Part shown: positions 52,749 through 60,720 of the stretch, one piece after another
Layout: each line of letters opens with the position of its first letter
Position numbering within the stretch: the stretch's first letter is position 1
NCBI RefSeq assembly: GCF_036226665.1
Contig: NZ_CP109007.1
Span: 3,698,501 to 3,762,500, forward strand
Direction of reading: 5' to 3'
From: Streptomyces sp. NBC_00691
GTDB taxonomy: Bacteria > Actinomycetota > Actinomycetes > Streptomycetales > Streptomycetaceae
Length of the DNA stretch: 64,000 bases
Notes under the pieces: generated by a model
Told to the model about the DNA's origin: nothing
Database searches by the model: none
What the model saw: the letters and a program-made list of their open reading frames with translations, nothing else
Position numbers and translations under genes: made by a program

Positions 52749-54440
52749 ATGACCGAGCGCTGGGCCCTCGCAGCCGACGCCGAGGGAGACGGCGCGCAGC
52801 TCGTGCCCCTCGGCCCGGACGGCCTGCCCGCCGGAGACGTGCGGCACGAGCCGGACCTGGTCGCGGCCGTACGAGCCAGGCCCGGGGTCGCCCGCTGGGT
52901 GTGGCGGTCGACGGCCGAGGTGTATCCCCGCCTGCTGGCCGGCGGCGTCCGGGTCGAGCGGTGCTACGACATGGAGGACGCCGAGCAGCTGCTCCTCGGC
53001 CACGAGGGCCGGCTCGGCGAACCCCGTTCCGCGGCGGCGGCCTGGGCGCGCCTGCGGAACGCCCCGGTGCCGCCCGATCCCCCGCAGCGCGGCGCCGAGC
53101 CCGGTTCGCAGGACTCCCTCTTCGAACCGCGTCCCGTCGTCTCCGTCCCCTTCGACGCGCTCCTCGCGGTCTACGCGGAGCAGCTGCGCCGCCACGAGCG
53201 GGCGGAGCACCCGGGCCGGATGCGGCTGCTCACCGCCGCCGAGTCGGCGGGGATGCTGGTGGCCGCCGAGATGCACCGGGCGGGCCTGCCGTGGCGGGCG
53301 GACGTGCACCGGGACCTGCTGCACGAACTGCTCGGCGAGCGGTACGCGGGCGGCGGCGAGCCGCGCCGCCTCGCGGAGCTCGCGGACGAGGTGTCGGCGG
53401 CCTTCGGGCGCCGGGTCCGGCCGGACCTGCCCGCCGATGTCGTGAAGGCCTTCGCGCAGGCCGGGGTGCGGGTGAGATCGACCCGCCGCTGGGAGCTGGA
53501 GGAGCTCGACCACCCGGCGGTGAAGCCGCTGATCGCGTACAAGAAGCTGTACCGGATCTGGACGGCGCACGGCTGGTCGTGGCTCCAGGACTGGGTGCGG
53601 GACGGCCGTTTCCGGCCGGAGTACCTCCCCGGGGGCACGGTCAGCGGCCGCTGGACGACGAACGGCGGCGGGGCCCTGCAGATCCCGAAGGTGATCCGGC
53701 GCGCGGTGGTCGCGGACGAGGGCTGGCGCCTGGTCGTGGCCGACGCCGACCAGATGGAGCCGCGGGTGCTCGCCGCGATCTCCCGGGACCCGGGCCTGAT
53801 GGAGGTCGCGGGGCACCCCGACGACCTCTACACCCGGCTCTCGGACCGGGCCTTCTCGGGCGATCGCGACCACGCCAAGATCGCTCTCCTGGGCGCGATC
53901 TACGGACAGACCAGCGGCGACGGCCTGAAGAACCTGGCGGCCCTGCGGCGCCGCTTCCCGCGCGCGGTGGCCTATGTCGACGAGGCGGCGAAGGCGGGCG
54001 AGGAAGGCCTGCTCGTACGGACCTGGCTGGGCCGGACCAGCCCGCGGGCGGTGGGCTCGGGCGAGGACGAGGAGGCGGGACTGCCACAGGAGGGAGGCGA
54101 ACCGGCATCGGAGGAAGCCGAGTTCACCCCGGGCTACGCCTCGGGGAACGCGCGGGCGCGCGGCCGCTTCACCCGTAACTTCGTGGTGCAGGGCAGCGCG
54201 GCCGACTGGGCGCTGCTGATGCTGGCGGCCTTGCGGCGCGCCCTCTCCGGGCTGCGGGCGGAGCTGGTGTTCTTCCAGCACGACGAGGTGATCGTGCACT
54301 GCCCCGCGGAGGAGGCCGAGGCGGTCACGGCGGCGATCCGCGCGGCCGGGGACGAGGCGGGCCGGATCGCGTTCGGGGACACACCGGTGCGGTTCCCGTT
54401 CACGGTGGCCACGGTCGAGCGGTACGCGGACGCGAAGTAG
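52749..54440 (+). CDS. Family A DNA polymerase with degenerate N-terminal exonuclease domain
   Basis: The 563-residue protein keeps the polymerase core: TVSGRWTTNGGGALQIPKVI, motif A DADQMEPR at 332-339 (usual DYSQIELR), motif B with Lys377 and IYG around 385, and motif C FFQHDEVIVHC. It is the bifunctional 3'-5' exonuclease/DNA polymerase of actinobacteria. The N-terminal 150 residues lack a clear DxE exonuclease motif. A 40-residue acidic insert (EDEEAGLPQEGGEPASEEAE) interrupts the fingers-to-palm region. ATG at 52749 is the natural start of MTERWALAAD. It is distinct from the main PolA, which would be about 900 residues. Confidence 0.9.
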   Translation: MTERWALAADAEGDGAQLVPLGPDGLPAGDVRHEPDLVAAVRARPGVARWVWRSTAEVYPRLLAGGVRVERCYDMEDAEQLLLGHEGRLGEPRSAAAAWARLRNAPVPPDPPQRGAEPGSQDSLFEPRPVVSVPFDALLAVYAEQLRRHERAEHPGRMRLLTAAESAGMLVAAEMHRAGLPWRADVHRDLLHELLGERYAGGGEPRRLAELADEVSAAFGRRVRPDLPADVVKAFAQAGVRVRSTRRWELEELDHPAVKPLIAYKKLYRIWTAHGWSWLQDWVRDGRFRPEYLPGGTVSGRWTTNGGGALQIPKVIRRAVVADEGWRLVVADADQMEPRVLAAISRDPGLMEVAGHPDDLYTRLSDRAFSGDRDHAKIALLGAIYGQTSGDGLKNLAALRRRFPRAVAYVDEAAKAGEEGLLVRTWLGRTSPRAVGSGEDEEAGLPQEGGEPASEEAEFTPGYASGNARARGRFTRNFVVQGSAADWALLMLAALRRALSGLRAELVFFQHDEVIVHCPAEEAEAVTAAIRAAGDEAGRIAFGDTPVRFPFTVATVERYADAK

Positions 54441-54463
54441 GAGCGGGAGGGGGAGGCGTCGGA

Positions 54464-54495
54464 GGGATGGACCCGCCGTGGGGCGGACCCATCCC
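54464..54495. terminator. Hairpin between the polymerase and sigma-partner genes
   Basis: GGGATGG at 54464-54470 pairs with CCATCCC at 54489-54495, with a further CGCC/GGCG stem inside. It lies between convergent genes and can serve both. Confidence 0.55.
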
Positions 54496-54508
54496 CCCTC
54501 CGGCGGTC

Positions 54509-55867
54509 CTACGGGGCGGACACCTTCTGCCACTTCGGGCTGAGGGCGATCGCCTTGAGCTGCTCCATCGTGAGCGCGGGCTCGGCGCGGGTGGCCGCCT
54601 CGTGCTGCGTGCCGGCGTTGAAGGCGGAGACGACGACCCGGAAGCCCTCGGGGGTCATGGTGTCGGCGGTCCACCAGACGACGCCCTCGCCGCCCTTCTC
54701 GCCCGGCTGCTGGGTGAGCTTGACCCTGCGGCCGTCGGGGAGCGTGGTGACGTCCCCGCTGCCGAAGAGGTCGCCGGCCACGTCCGACATGTTCGGCTGG
54801 ACGTTGATCTGGACGAGGCTCCTGCCCCTGCCGTCGTCGACGACCAGGTAGCCGTACCCGCCGTCGCCGCCCTTGTCGGCGACCTTCAGGCCCTTGGGCA
54901 GGAGGGAACGCAGCGTGGACTGGACGGCGGCGCCGCTCGGCTCCACGTGCTCCGGGGGCTCGCCCGTGCCACCCTTGCTGCCCTCGCCGGCCTTGTCGGC
55001 ACCACTGCCCTGACCGCCCTCACCGCCGGGGGTGTCCAGGTTCTCGGGCAGCCGCGCGGCCAGCGGGCCCCAGGCGCGGGCCGTGACGAGCGCCCTGAGC
55101 TGAGCGGGAGAGAAGGGCGGGTTCTCACGGCTGACGGGAGCGCCCTTCTCCGCGGCGGCGTTGTACTCGCTCACGTCGATGAGGAAGCCGTCGTGAGTGA
55201 GCAGGACCGCACGCCACTGCTTGGTCTCCTCGCGCTTGTCGGGGTACTCGTACCCCTCGAGGATCATGAGCCGGGAGCCGTTCGGCAGGGTCTCCTCGGT
55301 GCAGTCGTCGTAGGGGACGGCGACCTTGTCCGGGCAGGACACCTGGTCCTGGCCCGCCTCGCCGGTGCCTGTGCGGAAGAGGCCGACGGTGACGGCGGCC
55401 CTGCCGTTCCCGTCGTCGAAGACGCCGCTGACGGACTGGCCCTCGCCCTCCAGGTCGGCGATCTCCCAGGGTCCGGCCGGTGTGTTGGCCTTGAGGACCG
55501 CCGCGAGGTCCTTGACCTCGATCGCGGAAACCGCCTTCCGGTCCCCCTGCTTCTCGGGCGGGGCCTGCTCGGTGGCGCCGCTGGGGTGGTTGCCGGTCCT
55601 GGGGCTCGCCACGGAGACCTTCTCCGGCGATCCGCCCGGGGACAGCAGCGAACCGCCGTACACGCCGCCGATGCCGACGGCGGCGAGCGCGAGGACGCCG
55701 CCGGTCATCGCGAGGCGACGGCGGACCAGCCGCCGCTTGCCGCGGCGCAGCCCGCCCTCGACCAGCTCGCGCCGGTCGTCGGCGGCGAAGCCGTCGCCGG
55801 TGCGGCGCAGGATCGCGCCGAGCTCGTCCTCGAAGCCTTCGGGCGGGGGGAAGTCGTTCTGGGCCAT
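54509..55867 (-). CDS. Membrane-anchored protein with two outer repeats, partner of the second sigma factor
   Basis: The 452-residue protein has a cytosolic N-terminus of about 50 residues (FEDELGAILRRTGDGFAADD, then RRGKRRLVRRR), a span (LAMTGGVLALAAVGIGGVYG) and an outer part of two related domains, about residues 100-270 and 310-450, each ending in a similar helix (FSPAQLRALVTARAWGPL and LTMEQLKAIALSPKWQKV). A Gly-rich linker joins them. It starts about 96 bases downstream of the sigma gene. The design parallels the partner protein at 39184-39990, but the outer domains are different. It may control the sigma factor. Confidence 0.78.
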   Translation of the reverse strand: MAQNDFPPPEGFEDELGAILRRTGDGFAADDRRELVEGGLRRGKRRLVRRRLAMTGGVLALAAVGIGGVYGGSLLSPGGSPEKVSVASPRTGNHPSGATEQAPPEKQGDRKAVSAIEVKDLAAVLKANTPAGPWEIADLEGEGQSVSGVFDDGNGRAAVTVGLFRTGTGEAGQDQVSCPDKVAVPYDDCTEETLPNGSRLMILEGYEYPDKREETKQWRAVLLTHDGFLIDVSEYNAAAEKGAPVSRENPPFSPAQLRALVTARAWGPLAARLPENLDTPGGEGGQGSGADKAGEGSKGGTGEPPEHVEPSGAAVQSTLRSLLPKGLKVADKGGDGGYGYLVVDDGRGRSLVQINVQPNMSDVAGDLFGSGDVTTLPDGRRVKLTQQPGEKGGEGVVWWTADTMTPEGFRVVVSAFNAGTQHEAATRAEPALTMEQLKAIALSPKWQKVSAP

Positions 55868-55963
55868 GCGGAATCACCGTCTCCGGTCGGGGGTGTCGGA
55901 CGGGGGGGGAACGCGGGAGCGTACGGGGGAGGGAAAAGGTAGGGAGGGCAGGGAACGCGGAGG

Positions 55964-56473
55964 TCAGCGCGCGGCGAACTCGGTGATGCTGCCGCCGAGT
56001 CGTTCACGCAGCTTCGCGAGGGCGCGTACGGAGCGGGTACGTACCGCGGCGGAGCTGACGTGCAGGGCGTCGGCGGTCTCCTCGATGCTGCGGTCCTCCC
56101 AGTACCGCAGCACGACGACCGCCCGGTCCTTGGGGGCGAGTCCGGCGAGCGCGTCCAGCAGCGCGATCCGCAGGGCCGGGTCCTCGCCGTTGTCGGGGGC
56201 GCGGTCGGGCAGCTCACCGAGGGGGCGCTCGGTGGCCGAACGGCGTCGCTGGTGGCTGAGGAACGTGCGGACGAGCACGGTCTGGGCGTACGCGGCGGGG
56301 TTCCCGATCCGGGCCATGCGGCCCCACAGGGCGTACATCCTGCCGAGGGTCTCCTGGGTGAGGTCCTCGGCGAGGTGGGTGTCCCCGCTGGTCAGCAGAC
56401 AGGCCGAGCGGAACAGCGGGCCCGTGCGTGCGGCGGCGAACTCCAGGAACTCGTCCGCGCGGGACTTTCTCAT
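55964..56473 (-). CDS. SigE-family RNA polymerase sigma factor (second copy)
   Basis: The 169-residue protein has region 2 (EFLEFAAARTGPLFRSACLL, then AEDLTQETLGRMYALWGRMA) and region 4 (LAPKDRAVVVLRYWEDRSIE, then VSSAAVRTRSVRALAKLRER). This is the normal length for the SigE group, without the repeat seen in the other copy. ATG at 56473 begins MRKSRADEF. The gene is divergent from the small membrane protein gene at 56686. A likely consequence is control of the two-domain membrane protein downstream. Confidence 0.93.
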   Translation of the reverse strand: MRKSRADEFLEFAAARTGPLFRSACLLTSGDTHLAEDLTQETLGRMYALWGRMARIGNPAAYAQTVLVRTFLSHQRRRSATERPLGELPDRAPDNGEDPALRIALLDALAGLAPKDRAVVVLRYWEDRSIEETADALHVSSAAVRTRSVRALAKLRERLGGSITEFAAR

Positions 56474-56551
56474 GCCCCTCCTCCCCCTCGCCGGTCACGT
56501 GGTGTGGTCGCCGTACACCTCATTGACGCGACGGGGAGGGGCAAATGTTTC

Positions 56552-56632
56552 AGCGAATCCGCGGAGATTTTCCGGCCGGTCCCCGGGGTCCCGCCGACGG
56601 ATCTCCAAGGGAGTCCCCCCGAGCGAATCCGC
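56552..56632. promoter_or_regulatory. Direct repeat AGCGAATCCGC in the divergent region
   Basis: AGCGAATCCGC occurs at 56552-56562 and again at 56622-56632, exactly 70 bases apart, between the divergent sigma and small-membrane-protein genes. The first copy continues into an imperfect palindrome. It may mark two binding sites of one regulator or two similar promoters. Confidence 0.45.
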
Positions 56633-56685
56633 AGGTGACCACCCCGAATACGTCCAAAAGCTCAGAAAAGGGGTAATCCTGGAGT

Positions 56686-57066
56686 ATGAACACTCTCAGC
56701 GCAGCCCAGACCCTGGCCGCGGGAGTCTGGCAGTCAGGCCTCGGACAGCTGCTCGGCGGGCTCGTCATCGTCGCCGTACTGATAGCAGCGGTCTGGCTGG
56801 GCTTCCGGGTCCGCGACCGCGAATCCAATCCGCCCAAGCCGGACGAGCAGCCCCATCGCCCGGAGGACGGCAGCCTGCCGGGCGAGACGTCCGGGTACCG
56901 CAGGCCCACCGAGATGCCGCAGACGGACGGCGAGCACCGGCTCATGCCGTACCAGCTCAAGGACGGCTCCGAGGCGTCGCCCGAACCGCCGACCGAGGAG
57001 AAGCGCAAGTGGGGCGGGATCTCCAGCGGAGGCTTCGGCAGCGGAGGCACGGGCCACGGCGACTGA
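56686..57066 (+). CDS. DUF6479-type small single-span membrane protein
   Basis: The 126-residue protein starts outside or in the membrane (LGQLLGGLVIVAVLIAAVWLG), then has a long polar cytosolic tail rich in P, E, D, R with the words RDRESNPPKPDEQP and GYRRPTEMPQTDGEHR, ending in GISSGGFGSGGTGHGD. It matches the DUF6479 pattern found in many streptomycetes, of unknown function. TAATCC lies six bases before the ATG with GGAG too close to serve, so a leaderless message is possible. Confidence 0.85.
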   Translation: MNTLSAAQTLAAGVWQSGLGQLLGGLVIVAVLIAAVWLGFRVRDRESNPPKPDEQPHRPEDGSLPGETSGYRRPTEMPQTDGEHRLMPYQLKDGSEASPEPPTEEKRKWGGISSGGFGSGGTGHGD

Positions 57067-57096
57067 ACCCTTCCCGCCCGACGGAGGCCACGCCCC

Positions 57097-58002
57097 GTGG
57101 ATGAGAACGCTGTCCCCGCAACGCTCCCGGGAGCCCTCCCCCCGGCTCCCTTCGAGGAGCACCGACCGCACCTGCGGGCCGTCGCGTACCGCCTCCTCGG
57201 CACTGCCGAGGAGGCGGACGAGGCGATAGAGGACGTACGGAGGACCTGGCCGGCCCGGCTCCCCCCGGTCGCACCGGGCCCCGTTCCGGCCCCGTACGAC
57301 CCCACCGAGGCCGTCGCCGGCGTCTGCCTGGACCGGCTGCGGTCCCGCGAGACCCATCGCGAACACCCCTGGGACCCATGGGACCCCTGGGCCTCGGGCC
57401 TGCCGCACCCCCCGAGCGACACGCACCACCGGAACCACCCGGGCGACCCGGGCGAACCCGAGGACCCACCCCTCCCGGCCGCCCTCGACGGACTGACACC
57501 GCCGGAACGGCTCGCGTACGTCCTGCACGACGAGTTCTCCGTCCCGTACGAGCGGATCGCACCGGTCCTGGAACGCACCCCGGCCGCCACCCGCCGGCTC
57601 GCGGGCCGGGCCCGCTACCGACTGCGGGAGGCCGAGGAGATGCCGGAGCCGGACCTGCCGCGCCAGCGGGACGTGGTCGCGGCCTTCCTTGCGGCCGCGC
57701 GGAGCGGCGACGCCGCAGCCCTGCACGACCTCCTCGACCCCGACGTGGTGCTGCGGGCCGACGCCACGGCCGAACGGGCCGGGACGAGGAACGCGCACGG
57801 CCCCGGGGCGGTCGCCGAGGCGATCGCCCGTCAGGTGGGCACGGCCAGAAAGGCCCTGGTGGACGGGGCGGCGGGACTGGCCTGGCCGGCGGAGGGCGAT
57901 CCGGGGCTGGTGTTCGCCTTCACCGTCCTGGAGAACCGGATCACGGCGATCGACGCCCTGTCGGACGCGGACCACCTGAGCCGCCTGAAGCTCCAGCTCT
58001 GA
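57097..58002 (+). CDS. ECF41/SigJ-like sigma factor with C-terminal SnoaL domain
   Basis: The 301-residue protein has a degenerate sigma region 2 (FEEHRPHLRAVAYRLLGTAE, then EADEAIEDVRRTW), region 4 (LTPPERLAYVLHDEFSVPYE, then ERTPAATRRLAGRARYRLRE) and a C-terminal NTF2-like domain (RQRDVVAAFLAAARSGDAAA, then LLDPDVVLRADATAERAG). The SnoaL-like domain regulates this sigma group from within the same chain. The final NPDKL box is not recognisable (DADHLSRL instead). An unusual Pro/His/Asp-rich linker at about residues 85-125 (DPWDPWASGLPHPPSDTHHR) separates regions 2 and 4. It begins with GTG 30 bases after the DUF6479 gene. Confidence 0.88.
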   Translation: MDENAVPATLPGALPPAPFEEHRPHLRAVAYRLLGTAEEADEAIEDVRRTWPARLPPVAPGPVPAPYDPTEAVAGVCLDRLRSRETHREHPWDPWDPWASGLPHPPSDTHHRNHPGDPGEPEDPPLPAALDGLTPPERLAYVLHDEFSVPYERIAPVLERTPAATRRLAGRARYRLREAEEMPEPDLPRQRDVVAAFLAAARSGDAAALHDLLDPDVVLRADATAERAGTRNAHGPGAVAEAIARQVGTARKALVDGAAGLAWPAEGDPGLVFAFTVLENRITAIDALSDADHLSRLKLQL

Positions 58003-58018
58003 GGGCCGCGGTCGTGGC

Positions 58019-58714
58019 TCACTCCCCGACGGCGCGCCCCGCACGGGAGGCCACATGGGCGGGCGGTACGACATCGGCGGGCAGCACGGGATCGGTGACC
58101 GGCTCGCCGAAGGTGGTCACCACGGGCAGCACCCCGGCCCACAGTCCGAGCGCCGCGTCCTCGGAGTCACCGTCGTCCGGCGGCCCGCTGCTGGTCTTCA
58201 CGGAGGCCTCGGTCAGGTCGAGCGCGAGCAAGGCGGTGGCGGCCAGTTCCTTCCGACTGGGCTGCCGTGCGTACTCCCACTGCCCCGGAGAACTCTGCTC
58301 GGTGAGCGCCCGCAGGCCGCGCAGCTTCTCGTCCGGGTCGGTCACGAGGCGGGGGACGCCGTAGACCATCGCGCAGCGGTAGTTCACGCCGTGCTCGAAG
58401 ACGGAACGGGCCAGGACCAGTCCGTCGACGTGGGTGACGGTGACGCAGACGGTGGCGCCGGGAGCCTGGACGAGGCTGCGGCTGGCGACGGACCCGTGCA
58501 GATACAGCTGGTCGCCCTCGACGCCGTACGCGGTGGGCACCACCATCGTCGTCCCGTCGACGGGGACGCCGAGGTGGCAGAGGAACCCGGCCGCGAGCAC
58601 GGCGTCCAGATCGGCCCTCCGGTGACTGCCCTTCTCCCGCATCCGCCGCAACCGGGTCCGCTCGGTGACGGCCGGCACCTCGTCCCCGCCGACCGTGTCC
58701 GTACCGCCGCCCAT
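58019..58714 (-). CDS. Pyridoxamine 5'-phosphate oxidase-like flavin protein
   Basis: The 231-residue protein has the split-barrel flavin-binding pattern: VLAAGFLCHLGVPVDGTTMV, VPTAYGVEGDQLYLHGSVAS, FEHGVNYRCAMVYGVPRLVT and SPGQWEYARQPSRKEL. Relatives bind FMN, F420 or heme and reduce or oxidise unknown small substrates; it lacks several residues of true PdxH. ATG at 58714 has GGGGGA upstream and is preferred over the GTG at 58741. It is convergent with the ECF41-like gene (16 bases). Confidence 0.88.
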   Translation of the reverse strand: MGGGTDTVGGDEVPAVTERTRLRRMREKGSHRRADLDAVLAAGFLCHLGVPVDGTTMVVPTAYGVEGDQLYLHGSVASRSLVQAPGATVCVTVTHVDGLVLARSVFEHGVNYRCAMVYGVPRLVTDPDEKLRGLRALTEQSSPGQWEYARQPSRKELAATALLALDLTEASVKTSSGPPDDGDSEDAALGLWAGVLPVVTTFGEPVTDPVLPADVVPPAHVASRAGRAVGE

Positions 58715-58794
58715 GCTTCCCCCAGGTTCCTCGACCGACACGAATGATCTTCCGGAGTCGTACGGCCTCAGGCCCCGTCCCCGCCTCCGGGCAT

Positions 58795-58831
58795 GAAAAA
58801 ACCCCAGGTCACGGCGAGTGAGTCCTGGGGT
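58795..58831 (-). terminator. Intrinsic terminator after tRNA-Thr
   Basis: On the minus strand ACCCCAGG pairs with CCTGGGGT and is followed at once by six T residues, a textbook rho-independent signal eight bases after the tRNA end. Confidence 0.9.
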
Positions 58832-58838
58832 GATTCCG

Positions 58839-58912
58839 AGCCGCCTTCGGGATTCGAACCCGAGACCTACGCATTACGAGTGCGTTGCTCTGGCCAACTG
58901 AGCTAAGGCGGC
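58839..58912 (-). tRNA. tRNA-Thr (anticodon CGU)
   Basis: On the minus strand the gene starts GCCGCCTTAGCTCAGTTGG, has the anticodon loop CTCGTAA with anticodon CGT (reads ACG), a T arm GGTTCGAATCC, and closes with AGGCGGC, which pairs all seven bases with the 5' end. Length with discriminator T is 74. The CCA end is not encoded. It stands alone, followed by a strong terminator. Confidence 0.95.
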
Positions 58913-58997
58913 GCGCCGTCCGAGCCCATGGTGGGTGCAGCGGCGACGCCAAGTCTACACAGTTTCCGGGGGTGCTCCGACCACCCCCGGAGAGGGC

Positions 58998-60557
58998 CTA
59001 TGAGCAGCGCTTTCCTTCGGCGGGAGGGGTGCCGTCGAGGAGGTAGGCGTTGATCGCCGTGTCGATGCAGTCGCTGCCCCGGCCGTACGCGGTGTGGCCG
59101 TCGCCCTCGTAGGTGAGGAGGGTGCCCGAGGAGAGCTGGCCGGCCAGGGACTGGGCCCACTTGTACGGGGTGGCCGGGTCCCGGGTCGTGCCGACGACCA
59201 GGATCGGAGCGGCGCCCTCGGCGGTGATCCGGTGGGGGGTGCCGGTCGGCGGGGTCGGCCAGGAGGTGCAGTTGAGGGCCGCCCAGGCGAGCCCCCGGCC
59301 GAAGATCGGGGAGGCCTTCTCGAAGGACGGCACGGCCTTCACGACATCGGCGGGGCCCCCGTAGGCGGCCGGCAGGTCGAGGCAGTTCACGGCCGCGTTG
59401 GCGAACATCAGATTGGCGTACGTGCCGTCCGCCTCCCGCTCGTAGTAGCTGTCGGCCAGTGCCAGCAGGCCCGAGCCCTCGCCGCCGATCGCCTGGGTGA
59501 GGGCTTCGCGCAGCTGGGGCCAGGCGCCCTCGTCGTACATCGCCGCGATCACCCCGGTGGTGGCGAGGGACTCGCCGAGCGCCCGGCTCTCGCCGGTGGG
59601 CACGGGATCGGCGTCCACCTCGCGGAAGAACTTCTTCATCGCCTCGCCGGCCGCCTCGACCGACTCCGTGCCCAGCGGGCAGTCCGGCTGGGTGATGCAG
59701 TCCGCGGCGAACGCACGGAACGAGGTCTCGAAGCCGGCGGTCTGGTCGCGGTTGAGGTCGATCGCCGGCAGCGACGGGTCCATCGCCCCGTCCAGGACGA
59801 GGCGGCCGACCCGGTCCGGGAACAGCTCGGCGTACGTGGCGCCGAGGAACGTGCCGTACGAGGCCCCCACGTAGGCGAGCTTCTCGTCGCCGAGCACCGC
59901 CCGCAGGATGTCCATGTCCCGGGCCGTCTCGACGGTGGAGACGTGCGGCAGGATCCCCCGGGACTTCTTCGCGCAGCCCGCCGAGAAGTTCCGGAAGGCG
60001 GCGCTCAGCGCGTTGACCTCCGCGGTGTCGTCGGGGGTCTGGTCGACCTGCGTGAACGTGTCCATCTGGGGGCCCGTCAGGCACTCGACCGGCTCACTGC
60101 GCGCGACCCCGCGCGGGTCGACGGCCACCATGTCGTAGCGGGCACGGACGGGCGCGGGGTAGCCGACGCCCGCGTACCCCTGGAGGTATCCGACGGCGGA
60201 GCCGCCGGGGCCTCCCGGGTTGACCAGGAGCGATCCGAGCCGCTTGCCGGGTCCGGTCGCCCGGACCCGCGAGACCGCCAGGTCGATCTGCTCCCCGTCC
60301 GGCTTCGCGTAGTCCAGCGGGGCCCGCAGGGTCGCGCACTGGAACCCGGTCACACCGCAGTCGCGCCACGTCAGCTTCTGCCCGTAGAACTTCTTGAGCG
60401 CCGCGGGCGAGGAGGACGGCGAGGAGGAGGGCGAGGCCTGCCGGGCCGCCGTCGTACGGGACGCCGCCGCGTCGCTCCCGCCCGAGCAGCCGGAGAGGAT
60501 CAGTCCGGCGGCCGCGAGGGCCGTGGCGGACGTACGGAGCAAGCGCCTGGAGTCCAT
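58998..60557 (-). CDS. Secreted tripeptidyl-aminopeptidase-like alpha/beta-hydrolase (lipoprotein)
   Basis: The 519-residue protein has a lipoprotein signal (MDSRRLLRTSATALAAAG, then LILSGC with Cys24) and a Ser/Pro-rich linker. The oxyanion motif is NPGGPGGSAVGY at 113-124 and the nucleophile Ser233 lies in YVGASYGTFLGATYAE. The C-terminal TAP-like end reads VVGTTRDPATPYKWAQ and YEGDGHTAYGRGSDCI with the catalytic His. Such enzymes (SlpD/SlpE, Tap) remove tripeptides from secreted proteins. Cysteines late in the chain suggest disulfides. Confidence 0.92.
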   Translation of the reverse strand: MDSRRLLRTSATALAAAGLILSGCSGGSDAAASRTTAARQASPSSSPSSSPAALKKFYGQKLTWRDCGVTGFQCATLRAPLDYAKPDGEQIDLAVSRVRATGPGKRLGSLLVNPGGPGGSAVGYLQGYAGVGYPAPVRARYDMVAVDPRGVARSEPVECLTGPQMDTFTQVDQTPDDTAEVNALSAAFRNFSAGCAKKSRGILPHVSTVETARDMDILRAVLGDEKLAYVGASYGTFLGATYAELFPDRVGRLVLDGAMDPSLPAIDLNRDQTAGFETSFRAFAADCITQPDCPLGTESVEAAGEAMKKFFREVDADPVPTGESRALGESLATTGVIAAMYDEGAWPQLREALTQAIGGEGSGLLALADSYYEREADGTYANLMFANAAVNCLDLPAAYGGPADVVKAVPSFEKASPIFGRGLAWAALNCTSWPTPPTGTPHRITAEGAAPILVVGTTRDPATPYKWAQSLAGQLSSGTLLTYEGDGHTAYGRGSDCIDTAINAYLLDGTPPAEGKRCS

Positions 60558-60720
60558 TCCCGGAGCGTATCCGGAGCGGTACGCACCGTGTCCAATCGGC
60601 CTTCGGCCCCCGCCCGCCGGCGACGTCCGGCTTCGCGCCGCGTCTCCCCCGGTCCTGCCGTCACCCGGGGCGGGCGGGAATCCGACGACAAGACACCCCC
60701 TGGTCCCGCAGCGCCATCGT

